From Piliocolobus tephrosceles (Eukaryota; Chordata; Mammalia; Primates; Cercopithecidae): a stretch of 64,000 nucleotides of DNA. A program made the position numbers and the translations under genes. The notes beneath the pieces were generated by a model. That model was given only the letters and a program-made list of their open reading frames with translations, ran no database searches and had not been told where the DNA came from. Of this stretch, positions 12,956 through 29,405 are shown one piece after another (positions within the stretch are counted from its first letter, which is position 1; every line of letters starts with the position of its first letter). The DNA lies in NCBI RefSeq assembly GCF_002776525.5, contig NC_045434.1:111278277-111342276 (forward strand), given 5' to 3'.

Positions 12956-14539
12956 CCAAGTTTCCCTGGTATTCTAGGATTCAGATGGGGCATGGCACAG
13001 AGCCACAGCCTCGTTGCTACAAGGCTTTGAGAACACGCTGAGCTTGAGGCAGAGGTCCAGGCCAGCAGGGAGGGGTCTGGGGCCTGTGATCCTAAGCACC
13101 GCTTCTCACCAGCGCTAGGTGAGAGGGGTCACACCTCAGAGGCCATGGGGCCAGAACCCAATCCTTGAGATCAGGTGCCTCAGGCCTGGGCTTCAACTCA
13201 CCCCTGTCCCTGCTTCCCTGGGTCCATGGCTGCAGCGAGCAAGAAAAAAAGAACCCCAGATGGGGGGCGGGGCAGAAGCCACATCAGCACCAACCAGGGC
13301 AAACAAAGATGAGCTGTCTTCTAGGCTTGAGGTTGTTCATTTGCAAACAACAGTATTTGAGTTGCCACTGTTCCCTGCCTCCCAGGCCAACAGAGGCTGT
13401 CTGTGAGCCTGCCCTGCCCCCGTCTAGGGCTCTGTCTCTGGCCTCCACCGGGTCTTCTGCATGTGTCAATCCCTTGGTTCTCTGCAGCGGCTCTCAGACA
13501 CAGGATCTGAGGAGAGGCAGCATCCAGACAAGGGGTCAGTGCTGGTTAGAAGGGAGTTTAGAAGGGGGACATTGGCGGTGGGGATACCCAGCAGCATGGT
13601 AAGTGGAGAAGGTATGTGCCTGTCACACCCCGGATAGCTGAACTCTGACCACAGCTCTGCGTCCCCCTCCCACCCCAAACCTCAAGGCCAAGGCACAGAG
13701 ATGGCCCTTGTCAGTACCCATCAGTCCTAGAAATCCAGGGCTCCAAGAACCTCTGAATTGGCCTCTTGAGATCCTGAAGCCTTGAGCCCAGGACAGCACA
13801 TCTCCCCGATGTTTTGATAATGTCAGGGGCAGGCTCTATGCAACGCATCCCTCCATGAGGTCAGACTAGCAGTTCCTTCGTCTGGGATAAGCAGTTCCTT
13901 CGTCTGGGATAAGCACTGTCTTACAGGACCTCGTCATGCAGTCACCTCCATCAGTCCCAACCACCAAACAAGCCAGGAGAAACTGGCTCAAAAGCTGGGT
14001 AGGGGTATAGGGCCTGGGGAAAGGGGTGACACTCCAGAGGTAGGGACTCAGCAGCTGGGCCAGTGAAGACATCCAGTACCCCACTAGCTGAAAGCGAGCT
14101 CTGGGAGACAGGTCCGGAGCTTTGGAGCAGCAGCTGAGGAGTGGGCTTAGGAGAGAGTGCATCTAAGAATATCAGTGGAGATAGATGTCACCCCATTCAG
14201 CCGCAGGACCACCTCCTGAGAAGAGGGATGCCCTTTCCTTGCTTACATGCTTAGTCCTTGTCTGCTCTCTGTCCAAAATGATGGGGGAGTCAGAAAAATG
14301 CCAAAGATATGTCGGCACAACTCCCCCACTTCCCACCCTAGGGCGTCAGCCTTCCCTGCGGGCTTCTCCACATCCCAGGCCTGGCTGGGAGGCTCCAGCG
14401 AGGGCAAGACCTCTGGTAAGGAAGCCGGGTTGACCCAGAATTGTTCCTCAGCAGACTCATCGCTCAGCCAGGAGGAGGTGCCGAGGAGCCTGAGTTACGG
14501 GTGCCAGAGATATCAAAGACCTCGGGTCCTGGGAGCCTT
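12956..14539. other. Unassigned sequence, probably unique
   Basis: The one notable item is an exact short tandem duplication at 13869-13912. The 145-codon frame at 13165-13602 and the others have no known domain and overlap one another. Confidence 0.4.
13869..13912. repeat. Exact 22-bp tandem duplication
   Basis: Two adjacent identical 22-bp units start 'gcagttccttcg' and end 'tctgggataa'. Identity is complete, so the duplication is either recent or still variable between individuals. Confidence 0.95.
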
Positions 14540-14700
14540 GAAGTCAGATAGCCAAGGGTAAAATCAGGGTCCCCCAGCTGTGTGGCCTCTTAACCTCTCC
14601 GAACTTAGTTTTGTCTTGACCTCACAGTTATGAGAATTAAAGCATGTGGTGTGTGTGAGAGCACCTGGCACAGAGCAAGTGCTTATTCATGCTTAAAGTC
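14540..14700 (+). mobile_element. MIR SINE
   Basis: 'cagctgtgtggcctcttaac' near 14576, 'cacagttatgagaattaaag' near 14623 and 'gcacctggcacagagcaagt' near 14661 follow the MIR order from core to 3' end. Confidence 0.75.
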
Positions 14701-15444
14701 TCCTCCCTGTGACTAGGGCAGGCGGTGGGGCTGTATCCCCAACTCCTTAGCACAACTTAGGAGCGCAGAGACCCATCCAGGAACCCCTAGTCTGGGCTCA
14801 GTGCTAAGTCAGCTCTTAGCACCCTGCTTCTAAAAGGTCCTGGGCGGGCAGAGATCAGAGCCCTGAACACCACCGTGCTGTGCTTGTCATGCTGTGCTGT
14901 GGATGCCCCACTCCCCGTCACACACACACAAGCATTGCTCCCATGTCTGAGTAAGTCAGTTTCAAATCCTCGATCCCACGCATTTCTCCTCTAAACTGGG
15001 AATATGGTGGTCTAGAAGAGCAAAACAAATCCTGTGGGTGGGAGAGCAGTCCCTCCAGCTTAGGCGCGGGGGTGGTGGGCCGGGTAGCTGACTGTATTTA
15101 CAAGAATCCCAGATTTTTATTGCTACAGCTGCAGAGCCTGCCTGTGTCCCCTCCACCTGTTGCCCCTGACTCATGGCCCACCTGTCTGCCCAGGGCCTCT
15201 GAGGAAGTCCCCAAACATACTAGTCCTGGCCACCCTTCTACTTAATTTCAGATATCCAAATAAGGAGTTTTAAAGTGCCTCTGAGAGAAGCCTCAGGATG
15301 TATACAACATCAGGCCATGAGAGCTTTGTAGTTTGAGGCAGCTTGCTGTAGGGTAAAAACGGAATGAGATGCAAATCCAGGCAAGGTCAGGTGAGGTGAG
15401 GGAACTGGTGTCCCAAGTCTTGGGGACAGGATATCCACATTTGC
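14701..15444. other. Unassigned sequence
   Basis: Nothing recognisable beyond a short (CA) run near 14920. No gene is supported. Confidence 0.4.
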
Positions 15445-15635
15445 TTCGTGGGATCAGACCAGCCTGTGGCATCTGAACCCCACCACTTACGTGCTAGGTG
15501 ACCTTGGTCAGCTAGTTACCCTCTCTTAGCTGAAGGGACAAGTTCCTACCTGTGGGGTTGTGAGGACTGAATGGGATCAGGGTGAAAAGTGGTTGACCCA
15601 GGCCCTGGCCCAGAGTCTGCAGTCAGTAGCTAGAA
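15445..15635 (+). mobile_element. MIR SINE
   Basis: 'gaaccccaccacttacgtgc' near 15475, 'gtgaccttggtcagctagtt' near 15499 and 'ggttgtgaggactgaatggg' near 15556 match MIR in order. Confidence 0.75.
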
Positions 15636-15649
15636 TAGCACAAATTATC

Positions 15650-16660
<1,011 letters not shown>

Positions 16661-17224
16661 TAATCTCACAACAATTCTATGAGGTGGTTAAGTCAGCCTA
16701 CTTATTTTAATGACAGAAACCCCAAGTTTTCCATGCTTAAGCTGTGATTCTCTCCAAGTGTCTGGGGTCAGGGTCAGGGTGACAATGAAAACAATGGCCC
16801 CCAGGAATTCCCAGCCCCCTCCCTTTTATGATTCCCTGACCCAGCATGCTGGCCACTTGAAACACTCTGGCACATGCAGAGATGCAAACCTATTCCTTTG
16901 GCTCCCTTCTGCACAGCTGAGGCCAACTAGAACTTTCCTGAGTCTTTCCTACTTCCCACTAAGGGAGGAAATCAGGAAAATTAACACAGAGAACATAAGA
17001 ATCATAAAAACTGTCTGGCTTACAAAGTGAAGACTTCTTACAAAGCAGAAGGGACTGCTTTGTTTCCAGTACCTTCTGAGGTGGCTGTGTTCCTACCTCA
17101 GGACCCTGGTATGACTCTCTAGGTGCCTGGCCTGTGTCTGCCCCTTCCTAGGGCCCAACTCCCACCTGCTACCTGTCTCCCACATTCCCCATCCTGCCCA
17201 TGGAGCTAGAAACCTCACCCTGCT
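16661..17224. other. Unassigned sequence
   Basis: A weak MIR-like phrase 'cacaacaattctatgaggt' lies near 16667. Nothing else is recognised. Confidence 0.35.
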
Positions 17225-17345
17225 ATTTCCTGGTCATGACTAGAGAAGCTCACTTCTCTGGGACAGTTCTCTCTTCTGTAAAATGGGAAGGGTAATGCTG
17301 GTGGGAGGCACAGATGAAATAACAGTGTGATGGGCTTTGGGAACT
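17225..17345 (+). mobile_element. MIR SINE fragment
   Basis: 'cacttctctgggacagttct' followed by 'cttctgtaaaatgggaaggg' near 17273 is the second half of the MIR core. Confidence 0.55.
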
Positions 17346-17609
17346 TTCAAACCTTATGCAAAGCTAAGATAAAGTGGAGGTATGCAGGTGGGGTCAGGAC
17401 CTGCCCCAGAGCCAGGAATTCTGACACAGCCAGTATCTGCAAAATTCCCCCTTGCCTGGTCAGGTCCCCTTGCCTGGGAACTTGCAATTTGATCACAGAC
17501 AAAGGAGATTTGCTTTCAGTTAAACAGTGACACTTTGGTCTCCCACTTACCTGGTTGTAGACGAGGCAGAAATTGGAGGACCTGGAACACAGAGGGAAAT
17601 TGAGGCCAA

Positions 17610-18071
17610 CAGTGGGTGTTTGGACGAACGGAGGCAAGATGGTGCACTTCCGGGTTCTTCTTCACCACCAACTCTTCCCTCGCGTGGGAAAAGGCAGCCG
17701 GCGCCCAGGAAGGTGCAGACCAACTGGGCATGCGCCAGGTGACGTCAATCCAAAGAGACCAAGATTTACCTGGTCGCACCTGCGGAACGCCCCGGACAGC
17801 CCGTGCCCCGCCTATTGCCCTCCCACTCCTAGAAAAGCCGCTCTTGCCAAGGTCCCACGCGGGCCTTCTCACAGCCCCACTCCTGTGGGTATGTCCGGAC
17901 TGTGGGAACTCCGTCCGAGAGCCCCACGGGGGACTCTGTCGGCCTCCTTCGCTGGAGGCCGATAGACATCTCCCCCACACCTTAGTGACCAAAAATAAAC
18001 TTGCAGTTTTGCTCCTACACTTGCTTACCCGCTGGTTCTTTTGCGCCCGCTGGGCTGGTCTTAGAAAAACA
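17610..18071 (+). mobile_element. CpG-rich LTR-like element (ERV1 type, family not named)
   Basis: The stretch has about 25 CpG between 17615 and 17970, far above its surroundings. It then reaches an AATAAA at 17994-17999 followed by a 'cttgcagttttgctcc' stretch, as in the U3-R-U5 layout of many ERV1 LTRs. It could end in CA at about 18071. I could not find a matching target duplication, so the borders are uncertain. Overlapping frames of 130-193 codons on both strands are by-products of base composition. An alternative is a decayed CpG-island promoter. Confidence 0.55.
17632..17747. promoter_or_regulatory. Cluster of YY1-, ETS-, NRF1-like and CRE motifs
   Basis: Within about 115 bp lie 'caagatgg' (YY1-like), 'cacttccggg' (ETS core CCGGAAGTG on the minus strand), 'ggcatgcgcc' (NRF1-like) and the exact CRE palindrome TGACGTCA at 17740-17747. 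All are typical of CpG-rich promoters. Motif presence is seen in the sequence; activity is inference. Confidence 0.6.
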
Positions 18072-18127
18072 AATCAGTGGGGCCATGCTTGGAGGTACCC
18101 CCAAATCTGGTACAAGATCCCAGAGGA

Positions 18128-18258
18128 ATTTCTGGGTGCAGTGGTACATACTTGTAGTTCCAGCTACTCAGGAGGCTGCAGTGGGAGGATCACTTGAGCC
18201 AAGAATTCCAAGTCCAGCATGGGCAACATAGTGAGACCTGTCTCTTAAGAAAAGAAAA
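18128..18258 (+). mobile_element. Alu monomer or old Alu fragment (FLAM/AluJ-like)
   Basis: A single arm runs from 'tgggtgcagtggtacatact' to 'gggcaacatagtgagacctg', followed by a short A-rich end. The diverged 'gccaagaattccaagtccag' segment and single-arm length fit a free left monomer or a truncated AluJ. Confidence 0.75.
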
Positions 18259-18279
18259 TCCTGAGGAGATCATGTCCTG

Positions 18280-18660
18280 GCAAGAGTGCCTTAAGAGGCA
18301 GACTCCTCATACTTTCTTGAGAAACTTTGCTTGGCATAATGCAATCCATAAAACAACTACTATATGTCAAGCACTGCAGTTGGTATTGGGAATACAGCAG
18401 TGAACAAAAGGGACTCCTGCCCTCATGGTGCACCCCAAGGTGCCCACTGTCTGTGGGCAAGACAGACATTAAGCAAATACCCAAATTATTATTTTTTTAT
18501 TATTTGTGTTAACAAATAATTATTATTAATAACAGAGGCAAGAACTTAGATGGAGAGGCATAGGCTACCATGAGAATGTATAATAGGGGAACTTGACATT
18601 GTGGAGGAAGTTTCAAGAAGTCCTCCTAGAGGAGGTGCCATTTGAGTTGAGAACTAGTTG
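18280..18660 (+). mobile_element. Ancient mammalian repeat, family uncertain
   Basis: 'ctactatatgtcaagcactg' near 18356, 'gggaatacagcagtgaacaa' near 18388, 'ctgccctcatggtgcacc' near 18416 and 'gtcctcctagaggaggtgcc' near 18620 form the order of a widespread old repeat. I recognise the consensus but not its name with certainty. Confidence 0.5.
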
Positions 18661-19800
18661 CAGGGCACTGTTCAGTTATCTCTAGCAAGTAAAAACTAGG
18701 TTCCTCACACAGCCCCCACGAGACTAGATACAGAGTGTGGCCCCAAGGTCCTAGGCCAAGGCCAGGCCCCGGAAAGGGAATAAGACCTAGCAGTGATGGG
18801 GCAGGGAGGCCCTGACGGGTGCAGGCTGAGCCCGGGCTCTGACCTCGCCCATCCTCCAGTACAACCCTGTGCACACCCGAGCCAGCCTGTGAAGGGAAAG
18901 ATCCTGGCTGCTCAGCCACCCATGGACGCAGTGGGGCAGGGCCCCATGACCTCATTGTAATAGTGTCCTACAGCCTGGCCAGCAGGAGGAGAAAACAAAC
19001 ACTGAAAAGTCCCCCAGTGCTCCCTGATGCCGATTCAGGAAGACTCAGGCGCTGCAGGCTCCAGCCTTCGGGCTGCAGGCAGTGCGCCCTACTCAGGAGG
19101 CCTGAACGGAATTCGAAAGTACTTATTTCTCACTGAAAAAATTCCTAAGATTGCTCAACATTCCTTTAACCCCAGGAGTTGGGGTTTGGCAGGAGACGCT
19201 GAAAGCCGGCAGGAATGGGAGCCTGTGGGCCTGCCGCATGGCTCAGCACTGTCAGGGAACAGCTCCCAGGCCCTGCTCCCTGCGGGCACAGGGTGGGGGC
19301 AGGGGTTGCAGGGGGCTGTCAAGACCCTCCCTCCCCCAACGCAGGCACTTTGAGTGTGGGGTGATTTTGGTGGAGCTGGAAGGAAGTCGGGGGAAATCTC
19401 CTGGCTTCTGTAGATGAGAGATGCTGTTCCTGCCCCTTGAAGAGAGCTGCCATATTCCCAAGATGGCTGGGGACTGGGGCCCCAGATTCTCTGGCTCTGG
19501 TATGAAGGCCTGTTTTCCCAGCTCTCAGGAGCCATGGAGGGAGTCGCTCACTGAGAGGACTCTCTGTGGTTACCAGGGAGATGAGGTCCCTCTGCCCAGT
19601 TTTCTGCTTGAGGAGCCTGGCTCAAATGCCTCCTCCTCCAGGCAGCCTGGTCCCCACCTGGACTGAAATCCTTCTCCTCACACGTTATGTTTTATAGTAC
19701 AGTTATTGCTATACATGTCTGCTCTCCCCTACTAAGGAGAAAAGGGGAAGGCAGTCACCTTTTTGGTTCACGTCTGTATGATTCTGCAGGGTCCAGATGG
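18661..19800. other. Unassigned GC-rich sequence
   Basis: No repeat or domain is seen. Frames of about 80-126 codons occur on both strands over 18626-19666 with no family resemblance. I cannot exclude a non-coding transcript, but nothing points to one. Confidence 0.35.
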
Positions 19801-19814
19801 CACAGAGAGTTGTG

Positions 19815-20060
19815 TACCAAGGTGTTCACTGAAGCATTGCTTACAGCAAGCGGAAATGGCAAGTTACCTAAATGTTCAAGAATAGGAGTTTGATTAAATC
19901 GGCTAGGGTGTCCCCATATGTCCGAATGCTAAGTGGCCACCAGCAATTCCATTCTCAACAATATTTAAAGGTACAGGAGAATATTAAACCAACAAACTTC
20001 CATCACACAGAAGGAACATTTTAGTGTTTACTTATTATTTTTTATGTAGATAGACAAATA
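19815..20060 (+). mobile_element. Old L1 (L1M/HAL1-like) fragment
   Basis: 'ccaaggtgttcactgaagca' near 19818 and 'ggcaagttacctaaatgttc' near 19858 match the conserved segment of old L1 ORF2 that encodes the C-terminal part. No open frame survives. Confidence 0.6.
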
Positions 20061-20589
20061 GAGTAAAACCCAACCAAAACATGATCTGTGTGGGGATAAA
20101 AATTAACAAGTGTGAAGTGTGGGGTGGTATGATGGTGAAAGTAATAGAAAACAGCATTTGAAGCAAGGGGGGTTCTCTATTGTCCCAAAAAGCACAAGGT
20201 AAAGATGTTGAAAATGTTACCGCACTCAGGACTCTGTAGACTGAACTAAGAAAAGCCCCAAGCAACCAGGAGGCTGTCACTGTCTAACCCCACCCACCTG
20301 ATCCACAGAAAGGAAGAGCAGCTGGCTGGCTAGAGAACAAAGACAGGAGAACAGAAGCCTATTGATTATTCCATTTCTGAATCATCATCGAATTGGACAC
20401 ATATTTTTATTAGAACTATACGGTATGTATGTTTCATATTCTTTCATAGTTAACATTGTATCTTAAGCCACACCTCATTCTATTAAATACATTTTAAAAT
20501 ACATTTTAAAACATGACATTATTGTAAACATCCGGTTTGTTTTTTTTTTTTTAAAACAGTCTTTGTTCTCATCTTTGATTTCCCCTTCC
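20061..20589. other. Unassigned AT-rich sequence
   Basis: Includes an A/T-rich stretch near 20480-20560 with a poly-T run. No gene or named repeat is supported. Confidence 0.35.
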
Positions 20590-20760
20590 CCTTATTCATA
20601 GGGGTACAGTTGCTGAGTCAAAAGATATAAATATTTTTAAGATCACTGAAACTTACTTTCAAATTTCTCTGAGAAAAGCGTTTCCAGTTTCCACTCAGCA
20701 GCAAATGAGAGTGTTGACTGCCACCCTTTCAGTCGGTGGTTTGTCATTGTTAAAGTCTGA
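20590..20760 (-). mobile_element. Possible old L1 remnant
   Basis: 'acagttgctgagtcaaaag' near 20606 and 'agcaaatgagagtgttgact' near 20701 resemble the antisense of old L1 ORF2 3' sequence. Very diverged. Confidence 0.4.
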
Positions 20761-21560
20761 GTGGATGGATTTGAGAGAGATTTTTAAAAGATAGAATTGA
20801 TGGAATTTGGTGGCTGCTTGTGGGTATGAGAGGTGAATTCAAGAGAAATCCTTCGTGATCTTGAGATCCTTGGCTTGGATGTGTGGGACGGTAGGGAAGC
20901 CTGTAGCTGAGAAAGGCAAAAGAGAAAGAGAATTGGGATCAGGAGAATAGAAATTTTGTTTAGGAGTCTTGCATATTTAAAACAAGCAAACAAAAAACCA
21001 TGCAGCCCTCAATAGATAAACAAGAAAAAAAAAAACATTTCCCAAAAGGAAACATGTAAATAATTAAATAATAACAAAATATCAGTCTCACATTTCATTA
21101 ACTAAGATTCATTTGGCTGAAAAGAATAGAATTTTAATTTTTACGAGTTAAAGGAGGGAATTTAGAGGAGATAGCTAGGAAGAGATCCTTACACACTGGC
21201 AAGAGTCACTCTATCTCTCTTCTTCGTTTGACTGCTCAGAGGAGGTGGGTGCTCTTCTGGGCATGCAAAACAATGAATATCCCCTGGATTCCCCGTATAC
21301 ACACTTTTCTTCCCATACAAATAATGCCTCCAAATGTCCTCTCTTAACATAATACAACCATCCCATCTCAGTGCAACGTAACTCAAGTCTTATACAGCAA
21401 CCGCATGCAGTTCCAAGTTCAGAATCTACTAAATTAGAAATCTCTTTTTTCCTCTGATAGCTGTTAAGATTTTCTTGTTCTTCTTGATGTTCTGCAGATT
21501 TAGAAAAGCCTGTACAGATGTGAATTTACTACCTATTCTGCTAAGAACTCAGTGGGCACC
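20761..21560. other. Unassigned AT-rich sequence
   Basis: No recognisable repeat family or gene. An A-rich run sits near 21025. Confidence 0.35.
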
Positions 21561-21865
21561 TTTTTTTTGTTGTTCTGTTTTGTTTTTGAGACAGAGTCTC
21601 ACTCGGTTGGCCAGGCTGGAGTGCAGTGGCACAATCTCCACTCAATGCAGACTCCACCTTCTGGGGTCGATTCTCCTGCCTCAGCCTACTGAGTAGCTGG
21701 GACTACAGGCGCACGCCACCATGCCCGGCTACTTTTTGTATTTTTAGTAGAGATGGGGTTTCACCATGTTGGCCAGGCTAGTCTCAAACTCCTAATGTCA
21801 GGTGATCTGCCCACCTTGGCCTCCCAAATGGTTGGGATTACAGGCGTGAGCCCCCACGCCTGGCC
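21561..21865 (-). mobile_element. Alu (AluS), antisense
   Basis: A full-length reverse Alu running from the poly-T at 21561 through 'gagacagagtctcactcgg' to 'gcctggcc'. The right part carries 'gtcaggtgatctgcccacct', typical of AluS. A short deletion is visible in the left arm near 21655. Confidence 0.9.
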
Positions 21866-22084
21866 TCTCTTCTTTTATCTTTTGAGGATTCTAAACCAGC
21901 TTAGTTTACAACCATTTTCATCTTGCCCGACTACTTTCTTTTCATCTGGAGGGAGTTTGTTCCCTGCTGATTGCTTTTGTTGGCAGTGTTTCCTCATATT
22001 AGTTTTCCTGTTTCTTACCCATGGCAATGTTTAGCTTCTTTTGAAATGTGGCAGCATTGTTTTATTTTCCCCTTTTTCACTGGG

Positions 22085-22335
22085 GAGGCAGCTTAGGGTG
22101 ATGGTGAAGAGCTCGGGTTCAGGGGTCACACTGCCAGGGCTCCTATCTCCACGATTTAATAGCTGCACAGCCTTGGGCAGCCTTCTTCAGTTCTCTGAGC
22201 TTCCATTTCCTCATCTGTTCACTGGGGTATAATAATAGCACTTACCTAATGGGATTTTTGGGAGAGCTGAATGAGCTAACACATATAAAGCACATAGACT
22301 ATGCCTAGGACATAGTCAGTGTTTAATAAATGTTG
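22085..22335 (+). mobile_element. MIR SINE, nearly complete
   Basis: Includes the tRNA-like start region ('gcttagggtgatggtgaaga'), the core with 'gcacagccttgggcagcc', 'ttccatttcctcatctgttc', 'gggagagctgaatgagctaa' and the end 'tgtttaataaatgttgg'. One of the best preserved MIRs here. Confidence 0.85.
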
Positions 22336-22869
22336 GGGTTATTTCTACATATTTGGAGAAAATAAATGAGTTTGATGTGTATGAAAGTGGTGCTCAAAGC
22401 ATTAACTTAGAGGGTCATTTGATGGCGAGTCCAAGTTTAGGATACTTGGGTGCATCCTCAAGTCTTGCCCTCATTGGTGATGTGATTATCACAACCACCA
22501 GCCACCTCCAACACACTTCATGCACAATGCTGGTGGGAAGCAAGGTAACCATTGTAAATGCTACCATTTAAATTGGGTAACAAGGAAGCAACATTCAATG
22601 GACACTGGTCCAACATTTAAACCACATCCAGCTGGATAGGGACAGGAAGGTCAGGGCTGTGGTTGAATAATATCACTCCATCCTTGGCAAGGAGTGAGAT
22701 CTCTGGTTGACCAGTCTGGCTCTCCAGGTTTTGCCTGTTGGGAACATTCCCTTTGCCCACATCCACAAGACCCCTAGTGAGCAAGGGGGTACAAAGGATC
22801 CCCCTGCTTGAGGCTGTAGTGCCTCACAAATCACTTCCTGTTGGTCTGCCTACCTGCAGATTACCTCGC
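22336..22869. other. Unassigned sequence
   Basis: No named repeat or gene. A 72-codon frame at 22353-22571 has no recognisable domain. Confidence 0.35.
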
Positions 22870-23060
22870 AGTAGAGTTTCCCCAACTTGTTGGATGATAG
22901 AAATCTCCTAGGAAATTTGGTGAAAATACAGATCTCCAATCACACCTCAAATTCATGAAATCTCCAGGGGAGGTGCTTTGAAATCTGTGTTTTTGACAAT
23001 CATCCCAAGGGATTCTTATTGTCAGGAAAGTTTAGAAAATAACCACCTTAGTGATTGAGC
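22870..23060 (-). mobile_element. MER5-like hAT DNA transposon remnant
   Basis: 'gatagaaatctcctaggaaa', 'aatacagatctccaatcaca' and 'ggtgctttgaaatctgtgtt' follow the internal order of MER5-type non-autonomous elements. Termini are eroded; the strand is tentative. Confidence 0.5.
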
Positions 23061-25318
<2,258 letters not shown>

Positions 25319-25419
25319 TGGTAAGAGTACAATGAGTATATCCTCCCAAATTCTTTTGGTAAAGTTGTAAAATTTCATAAAATTTCTGGAAAGCAAGTTA
25401 GCAGTTTGGCAAACTAGGC

Positions 25420-25810
25420 CTTAAAATGTTCATATTTATTCAGTCAACAATTCTAATAATCTGTCCTAAGAAACGCTAAATGCATGGAGTAGGGTGAGTT
25501 ATGCACCAAAATGTTCATCACCACTTTACCTATGTCACAAAAATTTGAAACAACCTTAATGTCCAGGGACAGTAAGGCTAAATTAACCATATTATATTCA
25601 TATAAGGAAATATTATGTTGACAGTTAAAAAATATGTTTTTGAGAAGCTTTTGATGAAATGAAAATATATGTATGCCCTAATGTTAAGTAAAAAGAGGAG
25701 TACATCTTACCAACTTGTTGTGAACCTAAAACAACTCTAAAAAATAAAATGTAATAGTTTCTTTTAAAAAAATGAATACAAAACAATCATAGCTACAGTA
25801 TGATCTCAAC
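25420..25810 (+). mobile_element. Old L1 (L1M) fragment
   Basis: 'atgcaccaaaatgttcatca' near 25501 and 'gaaacaaccttaatgtccag' near 25547 match the conserved 3' part of L1 ORF2. Strongly diverged, no coding frame. Confidence 0.6.
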
Positions 25811-25827
25811 TCTATTGAAAAATAGAT

Positions 25828-26150
<323 letters not shown>

Positions 26151-26229
26151 AGGTTTACAAAAATTTCTGGAAAGGAAATGTGGTGGGATTTTTGTAGGTA
26201 ATTTTTTTTCTCTATATGTACTTCTTAAT

Positions 26230-26440
26230 GTCTTGAGATACAATCTCACTCTGTCACCCAGGCTGGAATGCAGTGGCCCAATTGTAGCTCACTGCAGCCT
26301 CGAGCTCCTGGGCTCAAGCAATCCTCCTGCCTCAGCTTCCTAAGTGGCTAGGGCTACAGTTATGTGCCGCTTACACCTGGCTAATTAAAAAAAAATTTTT
26401 TGTAGAGACAGGGTCTCACTATGTTGCCCAGGCTGACTCT
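26230..26440 (-). mobile_element. Alu fragment (AluJ-like or FRAM), antisense
   Basis: 'acaatctcactctgtcaccc' through 'ctatgttgcccaggctga' without the usual right-hand end. The 'ctcgagctcctgggctcaag' text is of the old AluJ kind. Truncated at its 5' part. Confidence 0.8.
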
Positions 26441-26867
26441 TTATTTATTTCTAAATTGGCCCTTAGGTACACAGAATAGTGCTCATTATCATCCTTGTTT
26501 CGTTACACACCATTATCGTTAGTCCAGGCATGGCTATTTCCATTTATTTATTTGGTTAGTAGTTTGCTAGTTATTTTGATAATGCAATGAGTACCCACAA
26601 AGCTAACACTCTGAACAAAAGCATCCCTAACCTTACCGTCACTCCTATTCCACATCCCTTACCTACACAGCCCCTCCACACTGTTTCTATTTGAGACAAA
26701 TATGATCTCAAATCTCATGTTTATCTTTTCTTCATAAATAGTTTTATTGCATTTACTGTGTAACTGCCAGTCCCTTGCAAAGTCCTCTCCTTTCATTTTT
26801 TTCCTGACAGTTCTATGAGAAGGAAAGGGAGAGGAAAGGGTTTTCATTGTTAGATAAAATAAATTTT
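26441..26867. other. Unassigned AT-rich sequence
   Basis: Several 'ttattta' runs, but no named element or gene. Confidence 0.35.
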
Positions 26868-27969
<1,102 letters not shown>

Positions 27970-28060
27970 ACCAAGGACCCCTATCAGGATCACATAAGAA
28001 TCTTTTAAGAACTATAGATGCCTAGGGTCAATCCCACTCCAAGAGATTCTGTAAGTCTTG
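27970..28060 (-). mobile_element. MER5-like DNA transposon fragment
   Basis: 'atcaggatcacataagaatc' and 'caagagattctgtaag' resemble the inner part of MER5-type hAT elements. Short and tentative. Confidence 0.4.
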
Positions 28061-28355
28061 TGTCAGGTTAAGGTCTCCATTTCCTTGGAGACCTTACATA
28101 AATTCTCCATTAAGAACCATAGCCAAGGTGTGAACCTGCCTTGGTCTTCTTTAAGTTCTTCCAGTTACCTGGCTTTTAGGCCTATGTTTAGGAGTCAAGT
28201 GTCCACCCTGTGTTTTCTCATGCCTCCCAGAAGATTGACATTCACCTTCTGACTGTCAGGAAAATAGTCAATAGTCCTTTAGAGTTGCTGGCATTGATTG
28301 TTTTTCATTTCTTGGCCATCATGGTCTTCTGCAGCTGATTGACTGATTGATTGAT
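28061..28355. other. Unassigned sequence ending in a short GATT repeat
   Basis: No gene or named repeat is recognised. A short run of GATT units at about 28335-28357 abuts the Alu that follows. Confidence 0.35.
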
Positions 28356-28648
28356 TGAGACAGGGTCTCACTCTGTTGTTCAGGCTGGAGTGCAATGGTA
28401 CAATCTCAGCTCACTGTAACCTCCATCTGCTGGGCTCAAGCAATCCTCCCACCTCAGCCCCTGAGTAGCTGGTACTACAGGGGTACACCACTATGCCTGG
28501 CTAATTTTTGTATTTTTATGTTCTTTTTTTATAGAGACAGAGTTTCACCATGTTGCCCAGGCTGGTCTTGAACTCCTGAGCTCAACTGATATGCCTGCCT
28601 TGGCCTTCCAAAGTGTTGGATTACAGGCGTGAGCCACAGTGCCTGGCC
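28356..28648 (-). mobile_element. AluJ-type Alu, antisense
   Basis: Reverse Alu from 'gagacagggtctcactctg' to 'cagtgcctggcc'. 'tgctgggctcaagcaatcct' and 'cttgaactcctgagctcaac' are AluJ-type. A T-rich linker is at about 28524-28531. Confidence 0.9.
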
Positions 28649-28724
28649 CACAGCCATTTAAAATCTCTTTCTTTTTCTTTCTATTTCTCTGTCTTTCTCT
28701 ATCCTTTCCCTTCTCCCATTTTAG

Positions 28725-29087
<363 letters not shown>

Positions 29088-29204
29088 CACCTGCAGATTT
29101 CTATTCTCCATTTTTGAGATCCCAGAGGCAAAAGGATTTCTCTCTCCAGAACTGGCTTGAAAAATCCTTCAGAAAGACCATGTTTGCGGGGGGAGGGCAA
29201 TTAG

Positions 29205-29405
29205 AATAATGGCTAAGAGCATGGACTCCAGAGCCAGAGTTCAAATCCTGGCTGTGTGGACATAATGAAGTTATTTAACACCTTTGTGTCTGTTTCCCCC
29301 TAAAATAAGGATGATAATTGTATTACTTCATTGGGTTCTTGGGAGAATTCAGTGAGCTAATGATGTGCTCAAAACAGTGCCTGGTACATGGTAAGCTCTA
29401 TATAA
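29205..29405 (+). mobile_element. MIR SINE
   Basis: 'gcatggactccagagccaga', 'gttcaaatcctggctgtgtg', 'gttatttaacacctttgtgt' and 'cagtgcctggtacatggtaa' follow MIR order closely. Confidence 0.88.

Noticed and set aside
17516..18197. Long overlapping frames on both strands (130-193 codons)
   Set aside because: CpG-rich sequence has few stops. Both strands are open together and the plus frame runs into an Alu fragment.
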